From: Pseudomonas alkylphenolica
Lineage (GTDB): Bacteria; Pseudomonadota; Gammaproteobacteria; Pseudomonadales; Pseudomonadaceae
Reading direction: 5' to 3'
NCBI RefSeq assembly: GCF_000746525.1
Contig: NZ_CP009048.1
Span: 3,651,501 to 3,715,500, forward strand
Length of the DNA: 64,000 nucleotides
Shown here in pieces: positions 37,546-50,042 of the stretch. Under the pieces are notes generated by a model. That model was not told the origin of the DNA. It saw only the letters and a list, made by a program, of their open reading frames with translations, and did not search any database. Both the position numbers and the translations under genes were made by a program. Positions within the stretch are counted from its first letter, which is position 1. Every line of letters begins with the position of its first letter.

Positions 37546-38347
37546 GTCGCGACCAGGCAGCATCCACGGCAATCGGACGCGGCCATCCACCCAGCACCAG
37601 CTCTACCAACTGGCCGTGGCCATACTGCTGCACCAGACCGTGCGGCAACTCGGCCCAGCCGAAACCTTGCTCGGTCATTTCCAGCAGCAACAGGTAATCC
37701 GGCGCCGACCAGACTCGCCCCTGCGGTTTGTTCTCGCTGTCGGCATAGGTATTGAGGTACAGCTGGCGATGGCTGGCCAGGTGCGCCTGGGTCGGTTGCT
37801 GCAGTGCTGCCAGCGGGTGTCCGCTGGCAACGAAAATGCCCATCTGCGCTTGCCCGGGCAATCTGCGCACGCCGATATCCGGCGGGTAATGCGCTTGCGC
37901 CGCCAGCAACCCCAGGTGCGCGCGGCCGCTTTGCAGCAGGCTCAAGACATCCCCCCCTTCAGCGATCATGCATTCAAGTTCGATATCCTGGTAGCGCTGC
38001 TCGAACTGGTGCATCACCTGATTGTCCGGGGTGAGCTGATACATGTCCGAGAGGACGATGGTCAGCCGCGGTTCGACGTTATCGGCCAGGCGGATGCTCA
38101 GCTCGTCGAGTCGTTCGCTGGCGGCAAGGATCTCCTGGACGTGCCCGAGCACCTTGCGCCCGGCTTCGGTCAGCACCGGGTGACGAGCCTGGCGATCGAA
38201 CAGGCTGACGCCCAGGTCGGCCTCAAGGTTGGAGATCGCGGCACTGATGGTCGACTGGCTTTTGCGCAACTTGCGCGCCGCTGCCGAGAAGGAGCCAAGG
38301 GCGACGGCTTCGACAAAGGCGTGTAGGGCTTCGGGGGAATAGCGCAT
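37487..38347 (-). CDS. LysR-family transcriptional regulator
   Basis: 286 residues from ATG 38347. The HTH is ALHAFVEAVALGSFSAAARKLRKSQSTISAAI, followed by a LysR substrate domain. It is divergent from the PACE efflux gene with 94 bases between them, the usual layout for LysR control of a neighbouring efflux gene as in AceR/AceI. Longer upstream frames run across the PACE gene and are rejected. The 3' end overlaps the diguanylate cyclase gene. Confidence 0.87.
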   Translation of the reverse strand: MRYSPEALHAFVEAVALGSFSAAARKLRKSQSTISAAISNLEADLGVSLFDRQARHPVLTEAGRKVLGHVQEILAASERLDELSIRLADNVEPRLTIVLSDMYQLTPDNQVMHQFEQRYQDIELECMIAEGGDVLSLLQSGRAHLGLLAAQAHYPPDIGVRRLPGQAQMGIFVASGHPLAALQQPTQAHLASHRQLYLNTYADSENKPQGRVWSAPDYLLLLEMTEQGFGWAELPHGLVQQYGHGQLVELVLGGWPRPIAVDAAWSRLSPPGPAGLWLLDWLTREH

Positions 38348-38441
38348 TGGTCTATCGCTTTTATCGATGGAATACATTTTTAACATAAGCAAAAAAGCGA
38401 TGACAATCACCTCGTCGAATCCAATCGTTCCAGGTGATGTC

Positions 38442-38891
38442 ATGCGTGTTTCCAACAAATCCTTCGTCGAGCGTATCGTCCACGCCGTAGGCTTCGAGGC
38501 CATTGCCGTGCTGATCTGTGCCCCGCTCGGCGCCTGGCTGCTCAATCGCTCGATGCTCGAAGTCGGCACCCTGGCCGTGGTGCTGTCGACCGTGGCGATG
38601 CTCTGGAACATGCTCTACAACAGCGTGTTCGACCGGCTCTGGCCGGCTGAGCGGGTCAAGCGCAGCGTCAAGGTACGGGCCCTGCATGCCAGCGGCTTCG
38701 AGATCGGTTTTGTGGTGATCGGTGTGCCTATCGCCGCGCTGATGCTCAACCTGTCGCTGGTGCAGGCGTTCATGCTGGAGATCGGTTTCTTCGTCTTCAT
38801 GCTGCCGTACACCATGGCCTACAACTGGGCCTATGACCTGCTGCGTCAGCGGCTGCTCAACGCCCGCACCAGCCCGCTGCAAGTGCAATGA
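38442..38891 (+). CDS. PACE-family multidrug/biocide efflux transporter
   Basis: 149 residues and four helices in two repeated bacterial transmembrane pair domains. VERIVHAVGFEAIAVLICAPLGAWLL opens repeat one; the second holds GFEIGFVVIGVPIAALML. The internal MLWNMLYNSVFDRLW and PYTMAYNWAYDL segments are typical. PACE proteins such as AceI export chlorhexidine or short diamines. The LysR gene upstream probably regulates it. Translation from 38367 would start inside the shared promoter. Confidence 0.87.
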   Translation: MRVSNKSFVERIVHAVGFEAIAVLICAPLGAWLLNRSMLEVGTLAVVLSTVAMLWNMLYNSVFDRLWPAERVKRSVKVRALHASGFEIGFVVIGVPIAALMLNLSLVQAFMLEIGFFVFMLPYTMAYNWAYDLLRQRLLNARTSPLQVQ

Positions 38892-38933
38892 GCGTTGCCG
38901 CGGGCAACGCCTTTAAATCCATGGGGGCTTGGA

Positions 38934-38989
38934 CTCGTGAAATTTATCTGGTAGTTTTTCATGAAAATATACCAATAAAAATTCACGAG
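38934..38989. promoter_or_regulatory. 56-bp nested dyad upstream of the puu-like operon
   Basis: The outer arms CTCGTGAA and TTCACGAG and the inner palindrome TTTTCATGAAAA (38956-38967) share exactly one centre. TGG/CCA and TTT/AAA pairs in between also match. Read as half-sites this gives four copies of TTCAYGA. It ends eight bases before the puuB-like start and probably binds the PuuR-like regulator encoded in the operon. Confidence 0.65.
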
Positions 38990-38996
38990 ACCCGCC

Positions 38997-40286
38997 ATGT
39001 TCAAGCAATCCGCCCAGCATGTCGCCAGCTACTACGCCCGCACCTACCCCGGTGCCATCCCGCTGCGCCCTACCCTGCATGAGCGCCTGGACACCGAGGT
39101 GCTGATCATCGGTGCCGGCTTCAGTGGTTTGCATACGGCCGTGCGTCTGGCGCTGGCGGGCAAGCGGGTGACATTGCTGGAGGCCAGCCGTGTGGCCTGG
39201 GCGGCCTCGGGGCGCAATGGCGGGCAGGCGCTGCTGGGCTGGTCGTGCGACATGCCGCCACTGGAAAAGCATCTCGGTATGGAACGCACGCGCCGTTTGT
39301 GGGACAGCATGTGCTGGGCCGCCCACGAGATGCGTGAACTTCCTGAACGCCATGGTTTCGATATCGACTACCGTCCCGGCAGCCTGTGGACCGCCGTGCT
39401 GCCCCGGCGCGTCGGCATGCTGCGCGAAGCCCAACGCGAAGCCAGCGAAAAATGGGGATACAACGAGCTGCAACTGATCGAGCGTGAAGCCTTGCCGGAG
39501 TGGATCGACAGCCCACGTTACCAGGCCGCGCTGTACGACCCGCAAGGTGCGCACCTCAACCCGTTGAAACTGGCCCAAGGCCTGGCATCGGCGATTGAAG
39601 AGGCCGGTGGACGCCTGTACGAACAGACCCGCGTACTCGATTACCGTGAAACCGCCAATGGCTTCGTTGCCCGCACCGAACACGGCGAGGTGCGCAGCGA
39701 TGTCCTGGTCCTGGCTTGCAATGCCTACATCGACAAGCTTGACCGACAACTGTCGCGGCGCCTGCTGCCAGTGGGCTCCTACCAGGTGGCGACTGTGCCC
39801 CTGGACCCCGCCTTCGCACGTTCGTTGCTGCCCCGAAACAGCTGCGTGATCGACAACCAGTTCGTACCGGATTATTTCCGCCTGACCCCTGATCACCGCT
39901 TGTTGTTTGGCGGTGGCTGCACCTATCTGGGCGGCATTCCCCAAGACGTTGCCGCCGCCACCCGCCCGGTGCTGGAACGCGCCTTCCCGCAGTTGCGCGG
40001 GGTTGCCATCGAGCATGCCTGGGGCGGGCATCTGGATTGCAGCCTGCGGCGTACCCCGGACATTGGCCGCAGCGGTCAACGCTACTGGTTGCAGGGTTTC
40101 TCCGGGCATGGCGTACTGCCGACCCTGGCCGGCGCCCGCGCCGTCAGCGATGCCATTCTCGGCGACAACGATTTGCTGGCGTTGTACCAGGCCATCGACA
40201 ACGGCCGCTTCCCCGGCGGCGATCTGCTCGCCGCCCCGCTGGAAGCCGCGGCCAAGGCCTGGTACCGCCTGCGCGACAACCTTTGA
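38997..40286 (+). CDS. puuB: FAD-dependent gamma-glutamylputrescine oxidase-like protein
   Basis: 429 residues. The DAO-type FAD motif is VLIIGAGFSGLHTAVRLALAGKRVTLLEA, followed by ASGRNGGQALLGW, the usual substrate-channel signature. FGGGCTYLGG and WLQGFSGHGVLPT complete the C-terminal flavin contact. The family oxidises gamma-glutamylated amines to aldehydes. First gene of a puuB-puuR-puuA unit behind a large dyad. The aldehyde dehydrogenase (PuuC) and hydrolase (PuuD) are not in the window. Confidence 0.85.
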   Translation: MFKQSAQHVASYYARTYPGAIPLRPTLHERLDTEVLIIGAGFSGLHTAVRLALAGKRVTLLEASRVAWAASGRNGGQALLGWSCDMPPLEKHLGMERTRRLWDSMCWAAHEMRELPERHGFDIDYRPGSLWTAVLPRRVGMLREAQREASEKWGYNELQLIEREALPEWIDSPRYQAALYDPQGAHLNPLKLAQGLASAIEEAGGRLYEQTRVLDYRETANGFVARTEHGEVRSDVLVLACNAYIDKLDRQLSRRLLPVGSYQVATVPLDPAFARSLLPRNSCVIDNQFVPDYFRLTPDHRLLFGGGCTYLGGIPQDVAAATRPVLERAFPQLRGVAIEHAWGGHLDCSLRRTPDIGRSGQRYWLQGFSGHGVLPTLAGARAVSDAILGDNDLLALYQAIDNGRFPGGDLLAAPLEAAAKAWYRLRDNL

Positions 40287-40298
40287 GAGGACAGCACC

Positions 40299-40856
40299 AT
40301 GGACATGCAGGATGAAATCGAAGGCCTGGCGATCCTGATCCGTGACCTGCGCAAGCACCGCAACCTGACCCTGGGCGAACTGGCCCAGCGCATTGATCGC
40401 TCGGTGGGCTTTCTGTCCCAGGTCGAACGTGGCCTGTCGCGCCCCACCGTGGCCGACCTGACCGCCATCAGCGAAACCCTGGATGTGCCCACCACCTATT
40501 TCTACAACCTGAGCAAACCACGCGAAGTGGACTGGGTCACCCGCCCAGGAGAGCGGCGCACGCTCTACTACGCCGGGGGTATCACCGACGTGCTGGTCTC
40601 GCCCAAGCTCACCGGCAGTTTCTCCATGCTCGAAAGTCACCTGGCCCCCGGTGCCACCAGCGGCGAAGGCCACTTGAACGACAGCTCCGAGCAAGGCGGC
40701 TTTGTCCTCGAAGGGCAATTGAGCCTGTGGCTCGATGACAGTGAAGAACCGGTGACCCTGGGTCCCAACGACAGCTTCCAGCTCCCGCCGCACAGCCAGT
40801 TTCGTTACGCCAACCTCACCGAGCAACCGACACGGGTGCTCTGGGTATTCCGTTGA
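40299..40856 (+). CDS. puuR: XRE-cupin regulator, PuuR-like
   Basis: 185 residues. The N-terminal helix-turn-helix (NLTLGELAQRIDRSVGFLSQVERGLSRPTVADL) is followed by a C-terminal cupin (GEGHLNDSSEQGGFVLEGQL, DSFQLPPHSQFRYAN) that should bind the effector. PuuR represses polyamine catabolism genes and is released by putrescine. Lying 12 bases after puuB and just before puuA, it probably controls its own operon through the dyad at 38934. Confidence 0.85.
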   Translation: MDMQDEIEGLAILIRDLRKHRNLTLGELAQRIDRSVGFLSQVERGLSRPTVADLTAISETLDVPTTYFYNLSKPREVDWVTRPGERRTLYYAGGITDVLVSPKLTGSFSMLESHLAPGATSGEGHLNDSSEQGGFVLEGQLSLWLDDSEEPVTLGPNDSFQLPPHSQFRYANLTEQPTRVLWVFR

Positions 40857-40879
40857 ACCACGCTGCAGGATCGCAATCG

Positions 40880-42232
40880 ATGACAACAACAAAAAGCTTT
40901 CCCGATCTGCTCACTGAAGTCCGTGACTTTCGCACTCGATTCCCCGAGGTGCGCTATGTCGACCTGATCAGCCTGGACATTCCCGGGCACTTCTATGGCA
41001 AGCGCTACCCGATCGACATGCTCGAGAAGGTCGCCGCCGGCAGCCCCTTGAAGCTGCCGCAGAACTGCGTGCTGCTGGGCGTCCAGGGCGGTCTGTTTCC
41101 GATCGGCGACTACTGCTTCCACGATGGCGACCCGGATGCGCCACGGCGCCTGATCCCCGGCACGCTCAAACCGGTGCGCTGGGAGAACCAGCCGCTGGGG
41201 CAGATGCTGATCAGCTCCGACGGCACCCACGCGCCCATCGAGTTCGAACCGCGGGAAGTGCTCGCCCAGGTCCTGCAGCGTCTGCAGCGTCGCGGCATTC
41301 GCCCGGTAGTCGCGTTCGAGCTGGAGTTCTACCTGTTCGACCGCAGCCTCAAGGAAGGTCTGCCACAGTTTCCCCGCGACCCGTTCAGCGATGACCCCGA
41401 CGACCAGCCGAACATGCACATCGAGCGTCTGTCACGTTACTCCGACGTACTGCGCGAGATGGTCGAGGCTGCCAATGAACAAGGCGTGGACGCTAACGTC
41501 ATCACTGCCGAACTTGGCCCTGGTCAGTTCGAGATCAACTTCGGCCACTGCGACGACGGCCTGCGCGCTGCCGACTGGGCCGCACTGTTCTGCCGCAGCA
41601 CCCGTGGCGTGGCACTCAAGCACGGCATGCGCGCCAGCTTCATGAGCAAGCCTTACCTGGAGGCACCGGGCAGCGGCATGCATGTGCATGTCAGCCTGTA
41701 TGACCAGGACGGCAACAACCTGCTCGCCGCCGATGAGCAGCGCCCGTTGCGCCATGCCGTGGCCGGCTGCCTGGAACTGCTGCCCAGCTGCATGCCGATC
41801 TTCGCCGCCAACCACAATGCGATGCGTCGCTACGGCGCCATGGTCAATGCGGCCAGCCGCGCCAGCTGGGGTTTTGAGGACCGTGACGCGTGCATTCGCA
41901 TCCCCGAATCCGACCCGCGCAACCTGCGTATCGAACATCGCCTGGCCGGTGCCGATGCCAACCCGTACCTGGTCCTGGCCGCGATCCTCAGCGGCATGGA
42001 ACATGGCCTGGATGCCGCCCGGGAGCCCATCGCGCCGCTCAACGAAGATCGCAGCAGTGGCATCGAATTTCCCAAGGACATGCTCAGTGCCGTCAGTGCC
42101 ATGCGCCAGCACCCGGTAGTCAACCAGAGCCTGGGCAGTGAATTCGTGATGGTCTATTGCGAGAACAAGCGTCAGGACCATCTGGCGTTCATGCAGGACA
42201 TCAGCGCCCGGGAGTACCGCTGGTTCCTTTGA
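40880..42232 (+). CDS. puuA: Glutamine synthetase family, gamma-glutamylpolyamine synthetase-like
   Basis: 450 residues from ATG 40880, with AGGATCG upstream; a TTG at 40853 is possible but overlaps the previous stop. The GS catalytic features are FELEFYLFD (Glu metal ligands), GPGQFEINF, SGMHVHVSLYD, and FAANHNAMRRYGAMVNAASRASWG near the ATP site. RIEHRLAGADANPYL follows. It likely adds glutamate to putrescine or a related amine, feeding PuuB. Confidence 0.85.
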   Translation: MTTTKSFPDLLTEVRDFRTRFPEVRYVDLISLDIPGHFYGKRYPIDMLEKVAAGSPLKLPQNCVLLGVQGGLFPIGDYCFHDGDPDAPRRLIPGTLKPVRWENQPLGQMLISSDGTHAPIEFEPREVLAQVLQRLQRRGIRPVVAFELEFYLFDRSLKEGLPQFPRDPFSDDPDDQPNMHIERLSRYSDVLREMVEAANEQGVDANVITAELGPGQFEINFGHCDDGLRAADWAALFCRSTRGVALKHGMRASFMSKPYLEAPGSGMHVHVSLYDQDGNNLLAADEQRPLRHAVAGCLELLPSCMPIFAANHNAMRRYGAMVNAASRASWGFEDRDACIRIPESDPRNLRIEHRLAGADANPYLVLAAILSGMEHGLDAAREPIAPLNEDRSSGIEFPKDMLSAVSAMRQHPVVNQSLGSEFVMVYCENKRQDHLAFMQDISAREYRWFL

Positions 42233-42255
42233 TGCAGTCTTGAATGGGCAGCGCC

Positions 42256-42391
42256 CTGTGGGAGCGGGCCTTGCCCCGCGATCTGCCGCGAAGCGGCAGC
42301 GAATCCAGCCGATGCGGTGTAGCAGCTGCACCGCGTGCTGAGGTTTACGGCTGCTTTGCAGCCGATCGCGGGGCAAGGCCCGCTCCCACAG
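42256..42391. repeat. REP doublet with a hairpin-rich spacer
   Basis: Facing REP units GTGGGAGCGGGCCTTGCC and its complement, with a doubled C (GGGCCTTGCC) compared with the other copies. The ~80-base spacer contains further small palindromes, including GCCGCGAAGCGGC and GGCTGCTTTGCAGCC. Between convergent puuA and VOC genes. Confidence 0.75.
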
Positions 42392-42396
42392 TCCCC

Positions 42397-42813
42397 CTAT
42401 CGCCACCCCAGATCTTCAGCAAATCGCAGCAAATACCCATCCGGATCAAGCACCAGAAAATTCCGCTGCCCCCGGTGCTGATCATTGCTACGGTACCAAC
42501 GCTCCTCAACCGCCTGTCTAAGGGTGTAACCTGCCCGCTCCAGAGCGCCTGCCAACGCCAAGGCATCGGGGCATTCGATGGACAGGTTCATCCCACGGCC
42601 AAACGGCGGCTCCAATGGCCCAACACGCCAGGGCGAGTCCGTGTGCCAGTCTTGCTCGAGCATGATCTGGCTGTTGCCGAAGGACAGAAAGGCAAACTTG
42701 TCCTCCGCGCGGTCGTACTCAACCTTGAAGCCCAACACGTCGCAGTAAAAGCGTAGGCTTTGCCCGAGGTCGGAAACGATCAGTTCCGGGACCAGGGCGT
42801 TCATCTTGAACAT
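42397..42813 (-). CDS. VOC (glyoxalase/bleomycin resistance) family protein
   Basis: 138 residues, a single VOC domain: LIVSDLGQSLRFYCDVLGFKVE in the first beta-alpha unit and FLVLDPDGYLLRFAEDLG at the end, with a conserved Glu in IMLEQD. The start may be the ATG at 42813 or at 42804. Function (glyoxalase, dioxygenase or drug binding) is not predictable. Divergent from the yghU gene. Confidence 0.82.
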   Translation of the reverse strand: MFKMNALVPELIVSDLGQSLRFYCDVLGFKVEYDRAEDKFAFLSFGNSQIMLEQDWHTDSPWRVGPLEPPFGRGMNLSIECPDALALAGALERAGYTLRQAVEERWYRSNDQHRGQRNFLVLDPDGYLLRFAEDLGWR

Positions 42814-42885
42814 GTACTGCTTCCTTTCAGTTATTTGCGAGCCAATCTATCTACAAATCGTTGAGCAAACCAGGAAATTGACCCA

Positions 42886-43725
42886 ATGAGCAAAGCACCC
42901 TATACCCCGCCCAAGGTCTGGACGCATGACGCCCCGTCGGGTGGTGAATTCGCCAACATCAACCGGCCAGTCGCCGGGCCGACCCATGACAAGGTACTAC
43001 CGGTCGGCAAGCATCCCTTGCAGCTTTATTCATTGGCCACCCCCAATGGCGTGAAGGTCACCATCCTGCTCGAAGAACTGCTGGCGCTCGGGGTTAGCGC
43101 CGCCGAGTACGACGCCTGGCTGATCCGCATTGGCGAAGGCGATCAGTTCTCCAGCGGCTTTGTCGAGATCAACCCCAACTCGAAGATACCGGCCTTGCTG
43201 GACCGTAGCGTGGAGCCGGCCATTCGCGTGTTTGAGTCCGGTTCGATCCTGCTGTACCTGGCAGAAAAATTCGGCCATTTCCTGCCCTCCGACCCCGCTG
43301 GGCGTACGGAAACCTTGAACTGGCTGTTCTGGCAAATGGGCTCGGCACCTTACCTTGGTGGCGGCTTCGGACATTTCTATGCATACGCGCCAGAGAAGTT
43401 CGAGTACCCGATCAACCGCTTCACCATGGAAGCGAAACGCCAACTCGATGTGCTTGATCGCCGCCTCAGCGAAAACCGCTATCTGGCGGGTGACAGCTAC
43501 ACCATTGCCGATATTGCCGTCTGGCCGTGGTACGGCCAGCTGGTGCGGGGCAACCTGTATTCGGCGGGTGAGTTCCTCAATGTGCAGCAATACACCCACG
43601 TGCAACGCTGGGCAGAAGAGATCGCCAAACGCCCTGCGGTACTGCGTGGGCAACGGGTAAACCGGACCTGGGGAGATGAGGAAACCCAGGTGCCGGAGCG
43701 GCATCAGGCAGCGGATCTGGACTGA
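42886..43725 (+). CDS. yghU: Glutathione-dependent disulfide-bond oxidoreductase YghU
   Basis: 279 residues with a thioredoxin-like GST N-domain (LQLYSLATPNGVKVTILLEELL) and a helical C-domain with YTIADIAVWPWYGQL. The YghU/YfcG Nu-class signature TPNG...VTILLEE is present. The N-terminal ~45 residues (PPKVWTHDAPSGGEFANINRP) are the extension specific to YghU. These proteins reduce disulfides using two bound glutathione molecules. Confidence 0.9.
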   Translation: MSKAPYTPPKVWTHDAPSGGEFANINRPVAGPTHDKVLPVGKHPLQLYSLATPNGVKVTILLEELLALGVSAAEYDAWLIRIGEGDQFSSGFVEINPNSKIPALLDRSVEPAIRVFESGSILLYLAEKFGHFLPSDPAGRTETLNWLFWQMGSAPYLGGGFGHFYAYAPEKFEYPINRFTMEAKRQLDVLDRRLSENRYLAGDSYTIADIAVWPWYGQLVRGNLYSAGEFLNVQQYTHVQRWAEEIAKRPAVLRGQRVNRTWGDEETQVPERHQAADLD

Positions 43726-43977
43726 TTCTCGATCAGCCGGAGGGGAGATGTTCACCCATAACCAGAAATGGGGAACTCCCCCCACCCACCTACAAAACCG
43801 GCTTAGCGCCCTTTACAGGGCCTGCATACAAGCCATTGAATAAAAACTGCTTTTTCTTCGATAACCCTCGACCCTCCAAGTTGGTGCGCTTTTTGCCCCT
43901 GCCATTACAAAGTGGCAGTTTGACACTCATATGGCATCGCAGCAGCACCCAACCGGGTACGGAACGAGGTTACCGCT

Positions 43978-47394
<3,417 letters not shown>

Positions 47395-47435
47395 TAACCG
47401 TCGCTGATCCTACACACCTTCAGGAGGTAACAGGC

Positions 47436-48428
47436 ATGGGCTGGAAAACTTCGAAAATACTCAGCCGCTTGCTGCTCCTTACGCTGTGCAGCGCGCAGTG
47501 GTCATTGGCGGCCGTCAGTGAAAGTGCCCCGGCCCAGCAATGGGGCCGGGACTACTTTCCCAACACCCCGCTGATTAACCAGGACGGTCAGCCAGTACGG
47601 TTTTTTGATGACCTGATCAAAGACAAGGTGGTGGCCATCAACTTCATCTTCACCACCTGTACCGACTCGTGCCCGTTGGAAACCGCGCGCCTGCGACAAG
47701 TGCAGAAACTGCTCGGCGAACGCGTGGGGCACGATGTGTTCTTCTACTCGATCAGTATCGATCCAGAAACCGATACCCCGGAAGTGCTCAAACACTATGC
47801 CGAGAAATTCAAGATTGGCCCCGGCTGGCAGTTTCTGACCGGTAACAAAGACGACATCACCCTGTTGCGACAAAAGCTCGGCCTGTTCATCAAGGGTGTC
47901 GATGACGGACAAACCAAAGACCATAACCTCAGCCTGATTATTGGTAATCAAAGCACCGGGCGCTGGATGAAGGCTTCCCCGATGGAAAACCCCTATGTGC
48001 TGGCCGACCGCCTGGGCAAAAGCCTGCACAACTGGAAGCTGGCCAGTGCCAACACCAACGACTATGCCGAAGCCCCCAGCGTGCGCCAGCCCAGCGTCGG
48101 CGAACAGATCTATCGGACGCGCTGCTCTTCCTGTCACACGCTCGGCGATACCGAGCACGCCGGGATGCGCAGCATCGGCCCGGATTTGCTCGGCGTCACC
48201 CGCCAGCGCGACCCTGCCTGGCTTACCCGCTGGATCAAAGAACCAGATGTGATGCTGGCAGAGAAGGATCCGCTGGCCATGTTGTTGTATGAGCAATACA
48301 ACCGCCTGGCGATGCCCAACCTGCGTTTGGGCGATGTCGAGATCTCTGCCTTGCTGACATACCTGGAAGAAGAGACCGAACGCCTACAGCCGCAGGCGCC
48401 TGTCAGTACTTCGCAAGCAAGTAACTAA
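47436..48428 (+). CDS. SCO1/SenC copper chaperone fused to cytochrome c
   Basis: 330 residues from ATG 47436, behind a near-perfect AGGAGGT site. A signal peptide is followed by a thioredoxin-like SCO domain with the copper Cys pair in FTTCTDSCPLE and the His ligand in TKDHNLSLI. A C-terminal c-type cytochrome domain follows with CSSCHT at about residue 228 and a later Met ligand. SCO delivers copper or reduces thiols; the haem may pass electrons. Forty bases after the multicopper oxidase, so probably co-transcribed to mature it. Confidence 0.88.
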   Translation: MGWKTSKILSRLLLLTLCSAQWSLAAVSESAPAQQWGRDYFPNTPLINQDGQPVRFFDDLIKDKVVAINFIFTTCTDSCPLETARLRQVQKLLGERVGHDVFFYSISIDPETDTPEVLKHYAEKFKIGPGWQFLTGNKDDITLLRQKLGLFIKGVDDGQTKDHNLSLIIGNQSTGRWMKASPMENPYVLADRLGKSLHNWKLASANTNDYAEAPSVRQPSVGEQIYRTRCSSCHTLGDTEHAGMRSIGPDLLGVTRQRDPAWLTRWIKEPDVMLAEKDPLAMLLYEQYNRLAMPNLRLGDVEISALLTYLEEETERLQPQAPVSTSQASN

Positions 48429-48443
48429 CAAAGGAGTTCAGCC

Positions 48444-48917
48444 ATGATTAACCGTCTATTGCTGCTTTGCACACTGCTCGCCAGTAGCACCCTGTGTTTT
48501 GCGCATGACTATCAGGTCGGCGAGTTGCAGATCTCTCAACCATGGTCGCGTGAGCTGCCCGTCGACCTTCCTGGCGGCTCGGCTTATTTCACCGTGCACA
48601 ATCAAGGGAGCGAAACGGATCGCCTGATCGCGGTCAGCAGCCCTCGTGCGCAAACATCCAGACTGCATACCCAATCCAGCAATGACGGCATGATGAACAT
48701 GCAGCATGTTGCCGGCATGGACATTCCTGCGCATACCGAGGTGACGTTCCAACCCGGTGCCAACCATGTGATGTTGTCGGGAATGGAACAACCACTGAAA
48801 GCCGGCGAGCAGTTCCCGCTGACGCTGGAGTTCGAAAAGGCAGGCACGATTGAAGTGCTGGTCAAGGTTCTGCCGGCCGACGCACAGGCCAGTCAAGACA
48901 CCGCTCACGTTCACTGA
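48444..48917 (+). CDS. Periplasmic PCu(A)C copper chaperone
   Basis: 157 residues with a signal peptide ending in CFAHD. The copper-binding pattern is present as MNMQHVAGMD followed by NHVMLSGM, with His/Met ligands spaced as in H(M)X10MX21HXM. Delivers Cu(I) to SCO proteins or oxidases. Fifteen bases after the SCO gene; third gene of the copper cluster. Confidence 0.88.
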   Translation: MINRLLLLCTLLASSTLCFAHDYQVGELQISQPWSRELPVDLPGGSAYFTVHNQGSETDRLIAVSSPRAQTSRLHTQSSNDGMMNMQHVAGMDIPAHTEVTFQPGANHVMLSGMEQPLKAGEQFPLTLEFEKAGTIEVLVKVLPADAQASQDTAHVH

Positions 48918-48925
48918 TTGCCTGG

Positions 48926-49345
48926 TTAGCCGCTGGCCAGGGCCAAGAACCGGACGACCCAATAAACGGCAATCGCCAGCTGTACAGCGAACGCGGCAAA
49001 CCGGCAAAAGACCGCCGCAACACTTTGAGAAGCCAGATGAATGCACGACTGAATCAGTCGCGCGACAAGAAACGTGTAGGCCAGTGGGTCGGTGATCGCT
49101 GTTTGCCCGGTGAGCAAGGCCAGTACCAGCAGGCCAGCAAAAATCGGCAGCCCTTCCACACAGTTCGCGTGCGCCCGCGCCAGGCGCTGCATGAAGGGAG
49201 AAAGCGTGGCGTTGTCCGGGGTAAATTGATTGGCCGGCACACCTTTGAACAGCACGAGATAACCTCGCAGCAGCTCCATCAGAACGAGTAGCGCCAACGC
49301 CCACGCAATGAATCCGGCCAACACGATCGCACTTGGACTTGTCAT
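48926..49345 (-). CDS. MAPEG family membrane protein
   Basis: 139 residues from ATG 49345, behind GAGGGAAG. Four hydrophobic helices and the MAPEG pattern RARAHANCVEGLPIF-like (LARAHANCVEGLPIFAGLL) are visible. Family members are trimeric membrane glutathione transferases or related proteins of unknown role. It is 17 bases after the gene at 49363 and convergent with the copper cluster. Confidence 0.8.
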   Translation of the reverse strand: MTSPSAIVLAGFIAWALALLVLMELLRGYLVLFKGVPANQFTPDNATLSPFMQRLARAHANCVEGLPIFAGLLVLALLTGQTAITDPLAYTFLVARLIQSCIHLASQSVAAVFCRFAAFAVQLAIAVYWVVRFLALASG

Positions 49346-49362
49346 CGGACTTCCCTCAATGA

Positions 49363-49938
49363 TCACTGACGATCCCGCCAGCGATCCGAATCGTAGACAT
49401 ACGAGTCGCCAAGGATACTGTCGTAGCGAATCAGCAGGCGTAATCGCCCCTTGCCAATAGCCATGACCGCCGCTGGCTCATGGTCTTCCAGCATCACTGT
49501 CGTGGTGTTGAATTTTTTACCCGGCGCAATGAATTCGCCGACGATGAACAATTCGGCATGTTGTTCATAGGGAATATCCCCGAGCAACATGCTGCTGGCC
49601 GCTTCGAGCAGATCCGGCCCCTCACCCTGCAGTTGCGTGCCGTCGACCCAGAGGGACACTTCACGAATGATGGCCGGCCCCAGCCCATTGTTTTCCAGGG
49701 TGAAACAGTAGGACCTGGTCTTGACGTCGGTGCTGCTCCAGGCAGACAGGTGTGGTGTTGCCATCCGTCGATTGTGCCGCTCTTGCATCTTTCTTTGCCT
49801 GGCACTGAAGCGTATGGCGATACAGGCGACGAACACCGAAGCAAACGCTGCCAAGGCCGTCAACAGCGTTGACACCTCGGACAACCAGCCTTCCTGGGCC
49901 GTTACGACGTACACCACATAATCCTGTATAGGTTCCAT
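49363..49938 (-). CDS. Hypothetical membrane-anchored protein
   Basis: 191 residues from ATG 49938. One N-terminal hydrophobic segment (STLLTALAAFASVFVACIAI) is followed by a basic stretch and a soluble domain rich in beta-strands (VSLWVDGTQLQ, IAPGKKFNTTTVML). No family is recognised. It may be co-transcribed with the MAPEG gene downstream. Confidence 0.55.
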   Translation of the reverse strand: MEPIQDYVVYVVTAQEGWLSEVSTLLTALAAFASVFVACIAIRFSARQRKMQERHNRRMATPHLSAWSSTDVKTRSYCFTLENNGLGPAIIREVSLWVDGTQLQGEGPDLLEAASSMLLGDIPYEQHAELFIVGEFIAPGKKFNTTTVMLEDHEPAAVMAIGKGRLRLLIRYDSILGDSYVYDSDRWRDRQ

Positions 49939-50042
49939 GTGGCCCATCCCGGCGCTGTCGTAACCTCAGACTCGCGCGCTTACCGTTGCCTGAACAAGCA
50001 TAGCAAGACGTCGGTAGCGCATCGGCCAGTGCTGGGGCTGGC

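Noticed and set aside
38913..40892. Frame of over 650 codons on the minus strand across puuB and puuR
   Set aside because: Antisense to genes with intact FAD, HTH and cupin motifs; His/Gln/Gly-rich composition typical of antisense frames.
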